DNA of 56,281 nt from Spongospora subterranea f. sp. subterranea (lineage: Eukaryota; Endomyxa: Phytomyxea; Phytomyxea; Plasmodiophorida). The stretch covers positions 1-56,281 of the forward strand of contig JAUGWO010000311.1 of assembly GCA_049724395.1 (NCBI GenBank). The letters are read 5' to 3'. Position numbers and translations under genes: made by a program. How positions within the stretch are numbered: the first letter of the stretch is position 1; each line of letters begins with the position of its first letter. Of the stretch, positions 21,154 through 31,407 are shown one piece after another. The notes beneath the pieces were generated by a model. It did no database searches and was not told where the DNA came from. It saw nothing but the letters and a program-made list of their open reading frames with translations.

Positions 21154-22679
21154 ATGTCAATCGCTACGAAACCCAGCGCCCAAACCGACAGTGCCACCGA
21201 TAACCTGACGGTGAATAAGCCTGCAGCCATTCAGCGCAGTCCGAAATTCTCAGTTGTCGATGGCGCAACCGGCGCCCTCTTACGTGTTACTTTACCTCCA
21301 GGTTGTTTAAAATTGACTTCTTAATGACGACAATTCCTGTTTCTTTGTGTTTACGTGGTGTTTGCAAATTATCCCGCAAATTTTTACCGTTTTTCTTTCT
21401 GCATTTTGTCGGACTGTGCAATTCGGCGGACATAGCGTTGGCGAAACTAAGTCTATCCAATGTTCATCATAAGCTTACTGTCTCCTTTTGTGCTTTACTT
21501 CTGTCCTGTGCTGTCCAAGTGTTTAACCCAGTTTCACATTTAGGGGCTATGGTACATGGGTTAGTATCTGGATTCATATCTAGTTCTTCCTCTGTTCTTT
21601 CACAACGGGCCAAAGGGCCCCGGTCCAAGTTTACTGCTCTTAGAGATTACTGGTCGGCTGATGTCGAGAAAGATGCGGTTAGCAAATCAACACCTTCAAT
21701 TCTGTTTTGTCGTTTGGCTATAATTTTCTCAAGTTTTCACATACGTTGCTCTAATAATTTTCGGCTCCTTTTACTCAAATTTTGTATTGTGAATTCTGGT
21801 AAACGTTAGTTTGATCAACTTATGATCAGTATCATTGCTGATGATGTTGTTTTTTTGCTTTCGTCTTTCGTCATGCTATTGTTTCTTGCTTCGCCTGTTT
21901 CAGTGATGGTGTTTTTGCAGGAATTACTAATTGGGGCATCCTACCCGTGCTCGATTCATCTGATCCAGGTGGATCGCATCCTGCGCGTTCGGCCCGAAAC
22001 CATCATTGCTTGCGACTCCACAATTAACTTTAAGTGGACCAGTTGGACACGGTCTACCTGGGTTGAGGTATCGGGATCAGGTAATTGCATTACAAAATCT
22101 GGAATTGCCCTATTATTTGACATTGTTCTGTTCGACAATAGTGTCTTACTTTTTGTTTTGTTATGTTTTTTGTGTTTTTTTCTCTTGTTCAGTTTTCGAT
22201 TGCCATACAATGGCGATATTGCCGTCGATGGGTTCCCCTGATTTTTGACTAACTTAGGAATGCTGGCAATTTACTCTCTCGGTTGCATCCAACGTTTGTC
22301 ATCAGTCAACGAATGCGGTCAGGTCGCATGCCTTCGTCTGCTAGCCTACGCCAGCGACAGCAAGAAATCGGTTGGGGGCGATTCTCAACTCTGGATTCCC
22401 GGCACCGATGCCACTTGTTGGGTTACCAGCAGTCGATACGGCCCGATGGGTTTGGGAACCGGATCGGCTCCAAAGGCAGCACGCCAACGAATAAGCTTTG
22501 GAACATGGCGCAGTATTTCCTTGCAAATATTTTTGTTGTCGTTATTGGCATTATTGCTCATCGTGTTCAGCGAATCGCTGGAGAGCTTTTCTTCAGGATT
22601 ATCGTTCGACACCAACGTCTGGACTGATAAGTTTACGAAGTACGTCATGAAAATGGCGAAACAGGGAGGGTATCAATAG
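21154..22679 (+). CDS. AIM24-like protein (mitochondrial biogenesis AIM24 family)
   Basis: A multi-exon gene. Exon 1 is 21154-21301, encoding MSIATKPSAQ and then PKFSVVDGATGALLRVTLPP, the opening strand pattern of the AIM24 family. A second exon begins near 21509 and contains LGAMVHGLVSGFISSS, matching the family's PGAMV segment. A later exon at 21921-22080 contains SIHLIQVDRILRVRPETIIA, followed by a 177-bp intron (22081-22257). The last exon, 22258-22679, continues in frame from VSGSG into MLAIYSLGCIQRL and ends at TAG. Exon borders between about 21660 and 21920 are not resolved. The C-terminus has a hydrophobic segment, IFLLSLLALLLIVF. Yeast Aim24 is a mitochondrial inner-membrane protein that stabilises the MICOS complex. 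Family assignment rests on the pattern, not on an alignment. Confidence 0.65.
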
Positions 22680-23236
22680 ATTGAATATGATTTACTGGAT
22701 TTATGCGCCTTCCATGGTTGGACGTGTTTTCGAAAATTCTCCGCTTTGGTCCTAAATATACTCTGTATTATAATGTTTACACGGCAGGAAGTTGCGACGG
22801 ATGAAAATTAACGTGTTCGCCCAACTACTGGCTTTGTCGATGAGATTCAAGCGCCGTATGTGAGCAGATTTATATAACAGATCGAATAAGTCTGTGGGTG
22901 AATGAGCTGCGAACAACACATTCAAACAAATCATTGATTTTACCCGAAAATCCGCAATTTTCCTTTCCATTTCCAAACCCAGAATGTACGACAGGGGTTC
23001 ACCTGCCAGCATATATGCTCATAAATGTTGATTACGAAAGGAACACTACGAGAATCGACCTATAAGCAAATTTAGTTTGATTTAAGGCAACATGACAGTC
23101 CGGCCATCGAGGGATCGTTTGTAAAATCCATGTTTTTTAAGGCGTTGAGTTTTTTGCAGTTATTTATATATATATAATCGATATTACTGGATATGTTTGT
23201 GATTTACTCTTTCGTTGTGCCAAATTGAAGCAGACG
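22680..23236. other. convergent intergenic region with one antisense ORF
   Basis: Lies between the stops of the AIM24-like (+) and SAP30-like (-) genes. A minus-strand frame at 23012-22752 could encode 86 residues (with DFRVKSMICLNVLFAAHS). It has no recognised motif and I do not call it a gene. A short TA-rich run occurs at 23165-23178. Confidence 0.3.
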
Positions 23237-23602
23237 TTACGGCCGAATCTGATTGGCAATTTTTAACGATTCTCGTGTTGCCCTTTCGCGACGAATCTTG
23301 TGCAGGAAGGCGGAGATGACTTCAGTCTCGCGGAATTTTGGCATGCTGGCGAAGTGTTTTGTGGCCGCGTTGACCAGCTCAATTTTGGGGGCGTTGGGTC
23401 TCACGTCCAACTTGAAATGGCGCCGATATGCTTTCAGTGAGTTCATTTCGAGTTTGGCAAAATCGGCAGCCACCGATGGAATGTCCTCGCTTCGCAGGCG
23501 TTTGCGCTTTTTCAGCTCCTCTTTCTCGACCTTCTCCTTCTTAGTCGTGCCGACACCTCCATTTGGTACACGCTTACTGCGTCGTTGTTTGGCGTCATCC
23601 AT
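23237..23602 (-). CDS. SAP30-like Sin3-binding protein
   Basis: A single-exon 121-codon gene. Residues 1-40 are basic (KKEKVEKEELKKRKRLRSED), like a nuclear localisation region. Residues about 49-105 read AKLEMNSLKAYRRHFKLDVR, then PNAPKIELVNAATKHFASMP and EVISAFLHKIRR. This matches the SAP30 Sin3-binding domain pattern: a Leu-x-Ser-Leu-x-x-Tyr helix, a Pro-containing turn, then xxLVxAVxxHF and a final helix. SAP30 proteins bridge Sin3 to histone deacetylase complexes in the nucleus. Size fits the short single-domain members. The start is the first ATG after an upstream AT-rich stretch. I cannot tell SAP30 from SAP30-like. Confidence 0.75.
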   Translation of the reverse strand: MDDAKQRRSKRVPNGGVGTTKKEKVEKEELKKRKRLRSEDIPSVAADFAKLEMNSLKAYRRHFKLDVRPNAPKIELVNAATKHFASMPKFRETEVISAFLHKIRRERATRESLKIANQIRP

Positions 23603-23655
23603 TTTTCTGAAATTCTAAGAAATTTATGCGACGGTGAATACGAAAGCTTAGACGT

Positions 23656-24006
23656 GTGACGGACGGGACCGGTTTCACTATTACACGCCAACAATGGAGG
23701 TTGGCGGCGGACGGGGCTCTGCTGGCCCCGCTTCTTGAGCGTTTAGCGCCAGATCAAATCCGACTCGGACCATCCACCCACTGGGTCGAGCCCCAGTCCG
23801 CGCCCCCTCTGGTCGCGCCGCGGCGCCGCCCTGCGCATTTTGCTCTTGGTTGCGCCACGTACAGTACACTGCTGCTCGAGTGTGCAATGTTCTGCTTGGT
23901 CATGGTCCCATGGATTTCACTACTAAAAGCAATCCGAAGTGAGAATCGCATTACTCAATCTAGCCCTGGAGTAAGTACGGACAGCGCGCATGAACGTAAT
24001 TGGTAA
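23656..24006 (+). CDS. hypothetical ORF in a GC-rich island
   Basis: A 116-codon frame in the most GC-rich part of the window (23690-23850). The product has a Leu/Pro/Arg-rich first half (ERLAPDQIRLGP, SAPPLVAPRRRP) and a hydrophobic stretch (LECAMFCLVMVPWISLL). It lies upstream of the SAP30-like gene in divergent orientation, and the GC-rich stretch may instead be a promoter or leader region. Frames are also open on the opposite strand here, which is expected for GC-rich DNA, so coding is doubtful. Confidence 0.25.
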   Translation: MTDGTGFTITRQQWRLAADGALLAPLLERLAPDQIRLGPSTHWVEPQSAPPLVAPRRRPAHFALGCATYSTLLLECAMFCLVMVPWISLLKAIRSENRITQSSPGVSTDSAHERNW

Positions 24007-24692
24007 TTGTTGCCAAAAAACATTTTTCTACGTCAGTTCGAGACTTATCGTCAAAATTCGACAATACAAATAGTTAGGTTTGTCAACAGCTTTCTATGCA
24101 AAATGTAGATAGGTTTGTCAACAGCTTTCTATGCAAAATGTTCTTCGAGGATGATAAGCGACACTAGTCAAATTTCGAATTATTATAGAGTGTCAAAGGT
24201 CAAATCACAAAGTACCAGTACGCAAAACGAACGTTATTTTCAACAACAAAAAAACGTTGTGGTTTTGAAAACAATCAGTTTTCAGGTTGCTGGGGCAAAC
24301 GCGGATAGGCGAGCACGTTTACAATCACCCTATCCAGGGCTCTATCCGCTCGTTTTTCAATCTAATTATCTGTTTTCATTATGTATTTGACTAACAGTGC
24401 TGTGCTGCTGTCATTTCATCTACCCTCTTCCATTCAATCCGACATGAGAAACACAGTTATCAGCCTCATGAAACATTTTGGTGTTTTGGAATATCCAGGC
24501 AACTTATCAGTTTTTCTCCAAGCCTTTTCTCATTGGCACTTTTGATAATCTAATCAAACACATCGAACTGACTGCGATAATGTAACATAACAACTCAAAT
24601 TTCGTTCAATATTGCTAGCGAAGTGAAATTTCTTGAAATGCGATGCCGAATACGTAAGGACAGTAGATATAGACAATGTATTAAAATGAGCA
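24007..24692. other. intergenic stretch containing a short direct repeat
   Basis: The 3' flank of the SthA-like gene. Apart from the 30-bp direct repeat at 24076-24140 I see no feature here. Confidence 0.35.
24076..24140. repeat. 30-bp tandem direct repeat, two copies
   Basis: The block beginning AGGTTTGTCAACAGC and ending ATGCAAAATG occurs identically at 24076-24105 and 24111-24140, with a 5-bp spacer (TAGAT). This looks like a recent local duplication. Confidence 0.9.
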
Positions 24693-26729
24693 CTAAAGCC
24701 TGCCAAGCCCATCCAATGCAGCTTCGCGATATGCCTAAACAACAATCAACATAAGCAAAAACTGAAACTATGAACGAGATATCGTACTTGTGTGAACGAT
24801 GGGAAATTGAAGACATGATCTCTGAAATAATCAATGGTTCCTCCCATCGTCACAACTGTCTGACCAATATGTATGATCTCAGTGGCGTTTTCACCTAGTT
24901 TAGAACGCGTCAGCACGACTGAATCACGGAGATATAAACGAACAGAAAGCAAAAAACAAAACTCGATGGTCAATACAGCAAAGACAACTGCATGAAAGAC
25001 AGTATAAATCATAACAGCTGTCGAAAACGTTCAGAACGCGATGCGTTCAGATTTAAACGGCGAAGACAAAACTAAAAACAAAATACCTATAACATGGACC
25101 CCAAGTAGTTTGCGAGAGAAAGGGCAAAAAAGGATTTTAAGAAAACCATGACGCAGACCCAACATCTGCCCTTTGGATAATTCGTCGAACTTGGCAACCC
25201 CAGTTTCATAAGCAATCTTATTCTGAGTCAACTCGCGTTCGTTTGCCCCAATCATTGAAATCTCAGGGATCGTATAAATGCCGTAGGGGAAAACGCTTAA
25301 GCTGGTTTCGCATGGAACGTTGAACATGTGATTTGAAGCAATTCGCCCTTGCTCTTGTGATACCGATGCCAGTGCTGGAAATCCAATTACATCCCCTGCG
25401 GCATAAATATGTGGAACAACGGTTTGATAAGATGAGTTCACGGCTATCAGGCCCCGATTGTTGGGCTTTATGCCGATGGCAGAAAGATTCAGACTACTAG
25501 TATTTCCCTGACGGCCAACAGCATAGAGCAAAGCATCCCCTTTCACCACCTTATTGCTGTCTAACGCAACGAGAACTCGGCCGTTTTCGACTTTTACAGA
25601 CGTAATCGTTTCTCCCAAACGAAAAGTCGCCCCATTTGATCGCATACTGTCACGCAGAACATCCAAAATCTCTTGATCAACAAAACTCAGAAACTGAGGA
25701 TTTTTGTCAATGATTGTCACCCGTGACCTGAAAAAATAGTAAACAGTTAAATATCCAAATCGAATGTTGTTTAGTGCAAAACAAAAACGCTTAAACCCTG
25801 TCGGAGCAATATGCCCCGATCGAAGCAAAATATTGTACTGACCCTGGTAAAGCATTAAACATGGAGGCATATTCCAGGGCTATAACACCACCTCCAACGA
25901 CGATCATATTTTTTGGAACACGTCCGGCAGTGACGCTGAGGATTGAATCGGAATCGAACACAAATTTCGAATCAAAAGGAAAGATTGGCGACCCAGCAGG
26001 ATTAGTGCCGGTTGCGATGAAAGCGTGGTCGAACTGGAGTGTGGATTCAGCTTCGCGGTCAACTGGAACTATTTTGAGGCGATTCTTGTCGATGAACGAG
26101 GCGGTACCCCGGATGATGGTGACGTGATTGCGTTGCAACTGGTTCATGATAATTTCCGTTTCCCATCCTTCAACCTTTTTCACACGATCCATAATCTAAA
26201 CACTGGGCATGTCAAGATTAATAAAATCAAGTTTACAGGTCAATCTGAAAAACATGGAATATAACAGACGCTGAAACAAAAGCAAACACAAAGCCAGAGA
26301 ACAAGCGAATCAACTATAAACAACTCTAAAATGGCGAAACACTGGCAAAATGTAAAATAACAGAGTCGATGACAGCGTATTCCTTACATCAAAAAAGTCA
26401 ATCCGTTCTCGTTCTTGATGATCCCGACCATAAAAACCTCTTTGTCTATATCCTGTTAGATACAGAATTGCTTCGCGGAATGTCTTGCTGGGGACGGTTC
26501 CCGTATGAACGCAAACTCCCCCAATCATATTATGGCGATCCACAATCGCTACACGCTTGTGCATTTTAGCCGCATTGATTGCACATTTCTGTCCAGCAGG
26601 TCCACTCCCAATCACGACCAAGTCGAATTTGTCATCGTCGGGGACGCCTCTGACCGCAGTCGACAGTAGCCGATGATGCTGGTGCCGTACAGCCCCAGTC
26701 GATCGCAATATCGAACGCCAGATGGGCAT
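24693..26729 (-). CDS. SthA-like pyridine nucleotide-disulphide oxidoreductase family flavoprotein, mitochondrion-targeted
   Basis: Five exons close in frame: 26729-26388, 26195-25843, 25727-25087, 24894-24788 and 24734-24693. They total 1485 nt and 494 residues. Introns are 53-192 bp. The N-terminus (MPIWRSILRSTGAVRHQHHR) is Arg-rich and lacks acids, like a mitochondrial presequence. Then come the FAD motif VVIGSGPAG (38-46), the active-site region GGVCVHTGTVPSK, the NAD(P) motif VVGGGVIALEYA (213-224) and PHIYAAGDVIGFPALASVSQ. The C-terminus has EIIHIGQ and FNFPSF-TQAYREAAL. Lipoamide dehydrogenases have a second Cys and a C-terminal His-Pro; here position 78 is Thr and that His is absent. 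This is the pattern of soluble transhydrogenase (SthA), which moves hydride between NADPH and NAD+. The exact electron acceptor is an inference. Confidence 0.88.
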
Positions 26730-27753
26730 AGGTGTCACGATGGGAACGAATATCTTTGAATAATGAAACAGCAAAAAGGGTTAACCTCCACCTGATCACA
26801 TGCAGTGCTTTAGTGCTTTTATGTGAATCAGACGAAACTCCGATCTGGTTGTGCTCCGCACCGGGGGGAAGTGGGAAGCGCATCGCACTCTCTGGGCTAC
26901 ACTCAGGTACGTACACAAGAGTTGACATGGGAATGGGTCACAAGGGCAGGAATAACATTACAAAGGGGGAATGACAAGGGGATAGTGGAGGATAATGGAA
27001 CGGAGAAACGAAGGAGATAAGGCATGATACCACGGAAGACAAAAGGGACAGTCGGTTGGAGCTTAATTTATTGTGTTGGCAGATAGACTACCAGGGACGT
27101 GATATTTGCGACGAAGGCATTCCATATCACCACAATTATTATACATTGGTATGCAAATATAGAACACTTTTCTATGAACCTGAGCATCTGTTGCATGTTG
27201 TCAGAGGAGTAGGCTTCGAGGGGAACTCCTCACATTTATGCACCGGGGCTGATAAAGAGAAACAAAGATCGGTTTATCTGGAAAACGAGTGTCGCAAACC
27301 ATATTGCACCATGGCGTCAGGTTAACTCTGGCAGATCTTCAAATCAACGACCCTCTCGGCGTGAATTGGAATTACGTATGAGTCCCGATCAATCTATAAC
27401 CAACTTTTATTTCCCCGCTCGAGTTGCATCAATGTAACGACCAATGTGAAAATTCAACATTTCTCTTTCCGGTGAATCTTTAGGTCGGGAGATATCGCCG
27501 AATCTGCAGATGATTCTGACTCATTTCTTGCCAGGTTTTACGATGCCCAAACTAAAATTTGACTGCCCAACTGGTCGAGCTCAATCAGATTTAGAGGGTT
27601 GACCAACTTTTCAAATATTTTCACTATGAACAATATAATGTGGATGATCCCGAGGGGGTGTAGTGGAATGGATGCCACCGAAATATTTCAAGAAAACTTT
27701 TTAAAGTCGATGAGTTTGCAACGAAGTGTGAATCCCATGCACCAGTGTTTTTT
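26730..27753. other. intergenic stretch upstream of the SthA-like gene
   Basis: The first few hundred bases are the likely promoter of the minus-strand gene. A plus-strand frame at 27056-27325 and others are short and unrecognised. The stretch next to 27754 may be the outer part of the transposase element, but no terminal repeat was identified. Confidence 0.3.
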
Positions 27754-29435
27754 ACGAAAGTTCGAAGAGGCGGAAGAGGAAGGGCGGTCGAATATTCTCA
27801 AGCAGTTGACATCAATGACCCGGTTTTCATGTCTCCGGTTGAAGATGTTGTGCTTCACAGAACAACCATTGAGCCAGATGTCACACATGATGATCTTTGT
27901 AGGTTCAAAAAGAGGGCGAATCACCCAGAGAAGCGAAAGTGTTATCAGCTTACCAGGGAATTGAAACCGTTCACGAGTTGCGGTTTTAGCATTTTGAAAT
28001 GCGATATTTTTCTTACGGAAGCGATCGCGAATACTCACAGAAACCACTACGTTTCTCTTCGTCTGTGGAAGTCACAATCCGATTACCTTTCAAGCTTCGT
28101 AAGAATCCATAGCGACGGTGATCAAAGGAAACCAGCGTTCGGGTATTGTATTACAATTGATGAAACGGGTGTCCAATATCTGATTTGTCGCAAAATGTTC
28201 TTAAGCATTTTCGGTTTCAGTGGCAAAAAGCTTCAAGGCCTCCAAAACCGACTTAGCGGTAGTCACGAACACGATGAGGTAGCTCCTGTTATGGGTGTTG
28301 GAGTTGACCGGAGAGGGAGGTCCAAAGCCGTTGTTCCAAAACGTTGCGATCCTGAGTTATTGGAAAAAGCCAGGCAATCAATTTTCGATCTGGTTATTCA
28401 AAAGGGACAACCTTCGCACTACAACCGCCGCGACCGGGCAGGCACCGTTTATTTGCAAGCCGAAAGGGATGTCAAATCGATTTGGCACAAATTTTTGCAA
28501 GAGCATGATGCTGTATATCATGAACAAAGAATGCAGGCTGTGGATTTTGGAGTCCCTATCGCGGCTCTACCACTAGTGTCGTTGAGACGTTTCGTGATCT
28601 GTTTTCTGCAGAGTTTGGCTATGTAAAATTTTATCAACCGAAAACGGATGAATGCGAAACTTGTCTTCGTTTCCGCCATCAACTCAACTCTTTGGAGCAA
28701 TCTGACCCAGCACGTCCTTACGTCGACAGCGACTGTCAGTTGCACCGTACAGCAGCTCAGTTGGGGTACATGACTATTTGGTCATGATGGTCAAGAATCC
28801 AAATTTTCAGGGTTGCCTGGCTTTTTCCAATAACTCAGGATTGCAACGGTTTGGAACAACGGCTTTGAACCTCCCTCTCCGGTCAACTCCAACACCCATA
28901 ACAGGAGCTACCTCATCGTGTTCGTGACTAACGCTAAGTCGGTTTTGGAGGCCTTGAAGCTTTTTGCTGCTGAAACCGAAAATGCTTAAGAACATTTTGC
29001 GACAAATCAGATGTTGGACACCCGTTTCATATATTGTAATACAATACCCGAACGCTGGTTTCCTTTGATCACCGTCGCTATGGATTCTTACAAAGCTTGA
29101 AAGGTAATCGGATTGTGACTTCCACAGACGAAGAGAAACGTAGTGGTTTCTGTGAGTATTCGCGATCGCTTCTGTAAGAAAAATATCGCATTTCAAAATG
29201 CTAAAACCGCAACTCGTGAACGGTTTCAATTCCCTGGTAAGCTGATAACACTTTCGCTTCTCTGGGTGATTCGCCCTCTTTTTGAACCTACAAAGAGCAT
29301 CATGTGTGACATCTGGCTCAATGGTTGTTCTGTGAAGCACAACATCTTCAACCGGAGACATGAAAACCGGGTCATTGATGTCAACTGCTTGAAAATATTC
29401 GACCGCTCTTCCTCTTCCGCCTCTTCGAACTTTCG
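27754..29435. mobile_element. inverted pair of a probable transposase gene (large imperfect palindrome)
   Basis: The left arm 27754-28377 and right arm 28813-29435 are reverse complements of about 624 bp with only scattered differences, separated by 435 bp. Each arm encodes the same protein: the plus copy starts within 27745-28626, the minus copy runs 29484-28807. Both contain HRTTIEPDVTHD, GYCITIDETGVQ (or IYETGVQ) and ICRKMFLSIFGFSGKK. The plus copy continues with SHYNRRDRAGTVYLQAE and, after an apparent one-base frame change near 28545, FGYVKFYQPKTDECETCLRF. The run CRKxFLxxF...SHYxR...YLxxE...FxxPKxDxCxxC is one I know from uncharacterised transposase-like proteins in animals, but I cannot name the superfamily. 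The minus copy lacks the C-terminal half. Confidence 0.75.
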
Positions 29436-29713
29436 TGCCTCGGGGAACCCCCTGACCCGTACGACGACCTCTGACACCACGCATTTCGACAATAATGCCG
29501 CGGTGCTGAAGGATCCCCCTTGAAAAGCCCCATGGGCTGGGAACAAAAGATTGCGAATTTCTCAGAGTTTTCGACCAGTGCTTTATACCAAACCTTTCAC
29601 ATAGGAATTTTCCAGACCTTTCTATTAATATAGGGGTCGATTTTCCACATTTTTTGTGTTAACCTTTTTCCTCGGAGGAGCAGAGTTGCTGCTGTCCAAA
29701 AACGTCACGAATC
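29436..29713. other. intergenic stretch between the inverted transposase pair and a hypothetical gene
   Basis: No feature is supported. It may include the outer end of the inverted element and the 3' flank of the minus-strand gene. Confidence 0.3.
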
Positions 29714-30190
29714 CTAAAACATGTAATTGACGTATTCAGCCAGTGCGGGTGCCCAACCGATCCACACAGCTTCTGTCCCGCCACGATTGTTCGCCCCCTT
29801 GCCTTCAATCAAAACGAAGTTGTAAGCATCCTCCATCATTGACAGGTATTGTTGGTTGCTGGTACGGCGACGCTTACCGCCATCTTCTAAGGCGCGATCG
29901 GATCTTGCAGGTTTTAGATTTCCCGCTAACAATCAAGTTTTTTTCTTGACCTCATCAAGCCACAGAATCGATTCTCAACAAACAAAAAACATTGCGTTTT
30001 CCAAAATCGATACTCACCTGTTGGTCTGGTTTCTGACAGTGGCCAATTCAACAACGGACTGTTCAGCAAACGTCAAACCCTCTCCAGCAGCATTCTGCGT
30101 TTGGGCAAATACGATGGATTGGAATTTCGGGGCGAATCGGAGCGAGGAGAGATCAAGACGAGACAAAGCGAATACACGGCAAGGTGTTGT
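29714..30190 (-). CDS. hypothetical spliced protein, 5' end unresolved
   Basis: Two exons, 30190-30018 and 29903-29714, are joined by a 114-bp intron with strong donor GTGAGT and acceptor CCTGCAAG. The frame reads through the splice (VRNQTNR-SDRALEDGG) and ends at TAG 29714-29716. The upstream exon follows an acceptor-like TCACATATAG and is fully open. The product reads FQSIVFAQTQNAAGEGLTFA, then EQSVVELATVRNQ, then a basic patch GGKRRRTSNQQ and WIGWAPALAEYV near the end. I recognise no family. A first exon must lie above 30197. Two matched splice signals and frame continuity argue for a real gene rather than a random frame. It could also be a transposon ORF. Confidence 0.5.
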
Positions 30191-31407
30191 CTATATGTGA
30201 AAAGAGACAATCGGAGCGAATTCTACAAATGAATCCTACTTGAGATAATCCGCGCCGTTCCGTTCCCGTTGACGTTTTTTTTTTGCTCAGCCAGATCCTC
30301 GTTCTGGTTTGAACCAAGCTTTGCTACCGCATTCTTGCTCAACACTCTCGCTGACACAACACTTGCCATAGTTTTGAACACATCTCCGTCTCACACAGAT
30401 TTCTCGCTCATTTATAATCGGAAGCACTTGCCGACCTGGAAAACCGTTGCCATAGTCCTGAACAGGTCTCGCTCTCGCAATGCATTTGTCAAGCAGCGAA
30501 AAAAACAACTAATAGGACATTTTTCATCAACACTGCAATAAATCAATCAAGGTTTGGTGTCTGAGCAACATGCTTGCTGTGTTATCATATTAGGGAAAAT
30601 ACAGTTCAAAGTTCTTGTCACCTCATAGGACAAACCATAATCTAGTTTGCTGACAAATTAATCGTGTCATGGGAACTCTAGGCCGAATGATTCATAAGGT
30701 AAAACTCATTGACCAAGTACAAGTTGTCTTTATCCCTCTTTCTCCGTTTTGACAACGGGGTCCTTGAATGTGCAATAATTATTTCCTCGCTGTTAGACTT
30801 TAACGCCCGGGCCATGGATCGGATGGGGATTATCCTTGGTGAACGTGGGTTTACGCCAACTCGGAATCCGATGGAACGCGAGAGTTCCTTCACGGTAGAC
30901 AGCTTCACATGTGGCAAGCGCGAACCGACCGCGATGCAATTATTCGAAGCGATGGCCACTCAGAAGTATCTTCAACAGGATCGACACACCCGATTTCAAC
31001 AAGTTCATACGAGGGATCGTCACCAGCCTCAACGCGATTGTCAGGATATACATCTTGGCAAGACAAGTTGAAGTTGGAACAGTGCCATCAAAACGAACCG
31101 TCTCGGACAATCGTCGAAGATACCACATTATGCAGTATCCCTCTTACAAGATAACGACACATATGACCTCCTACCGTCACTCACTAATTCACTACAGTAA
31201 TTTGTGACTGTACATAAGGTTTTTGAGTGGAGAGACTGGAATCTCTACCCGCGGGGAGAGAAGACACTACATCGAATTCCGTGACTCTGAATCACCCTAC
31301 AGTGTTTAACTGGTACAAGCCCTAGCCGTGGAAAACCTTAAAACTTCCGTGACTGTATCTGAACTCATCTTTGGCGAAATGCGAAACACTGCTGCGCCAT
31401 TCCTCAA
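30191..31407. other. intergenic stretch with short overlapping frames
   Basis: Frames of 60-120 codons overlap on both strands at 30678-31207 but none has a recognised motif. The last 150 bp share sequence with the region upstream of the second secreted-family copy (47860-47967), including ACTCATC and the block before the ATG, GCGCCATTCCT. That shared stretch is probably the promoter and leader of the family. Confidence 0.35.

Noticed and set aside
22752-23012. 86-codon minus-strand frame in the AIM24/SAP30 intergenic region
   Set aside because: No recognised motif, no splice support and located between two gene ends.
24693-26729. Bacterial contamination as the source of the SthA-like gene
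   Set aside because: Four GT-AG introns close its frame and a presequence-like N-terminus is present, so it is a nuclear eukaryotic gene.
24693-26729. Lipoamide dehydrogenase
   Set aside because: The second active-site Cys is Thr and the C-terminal His-Pro is missing, which fits SthA-type enzymes better.
30709-31071. 120-codon plus-strand frame before the secreted-protein gene
   Set aside because: Frames of similar length overlap on both strands and none shows a family pattern.
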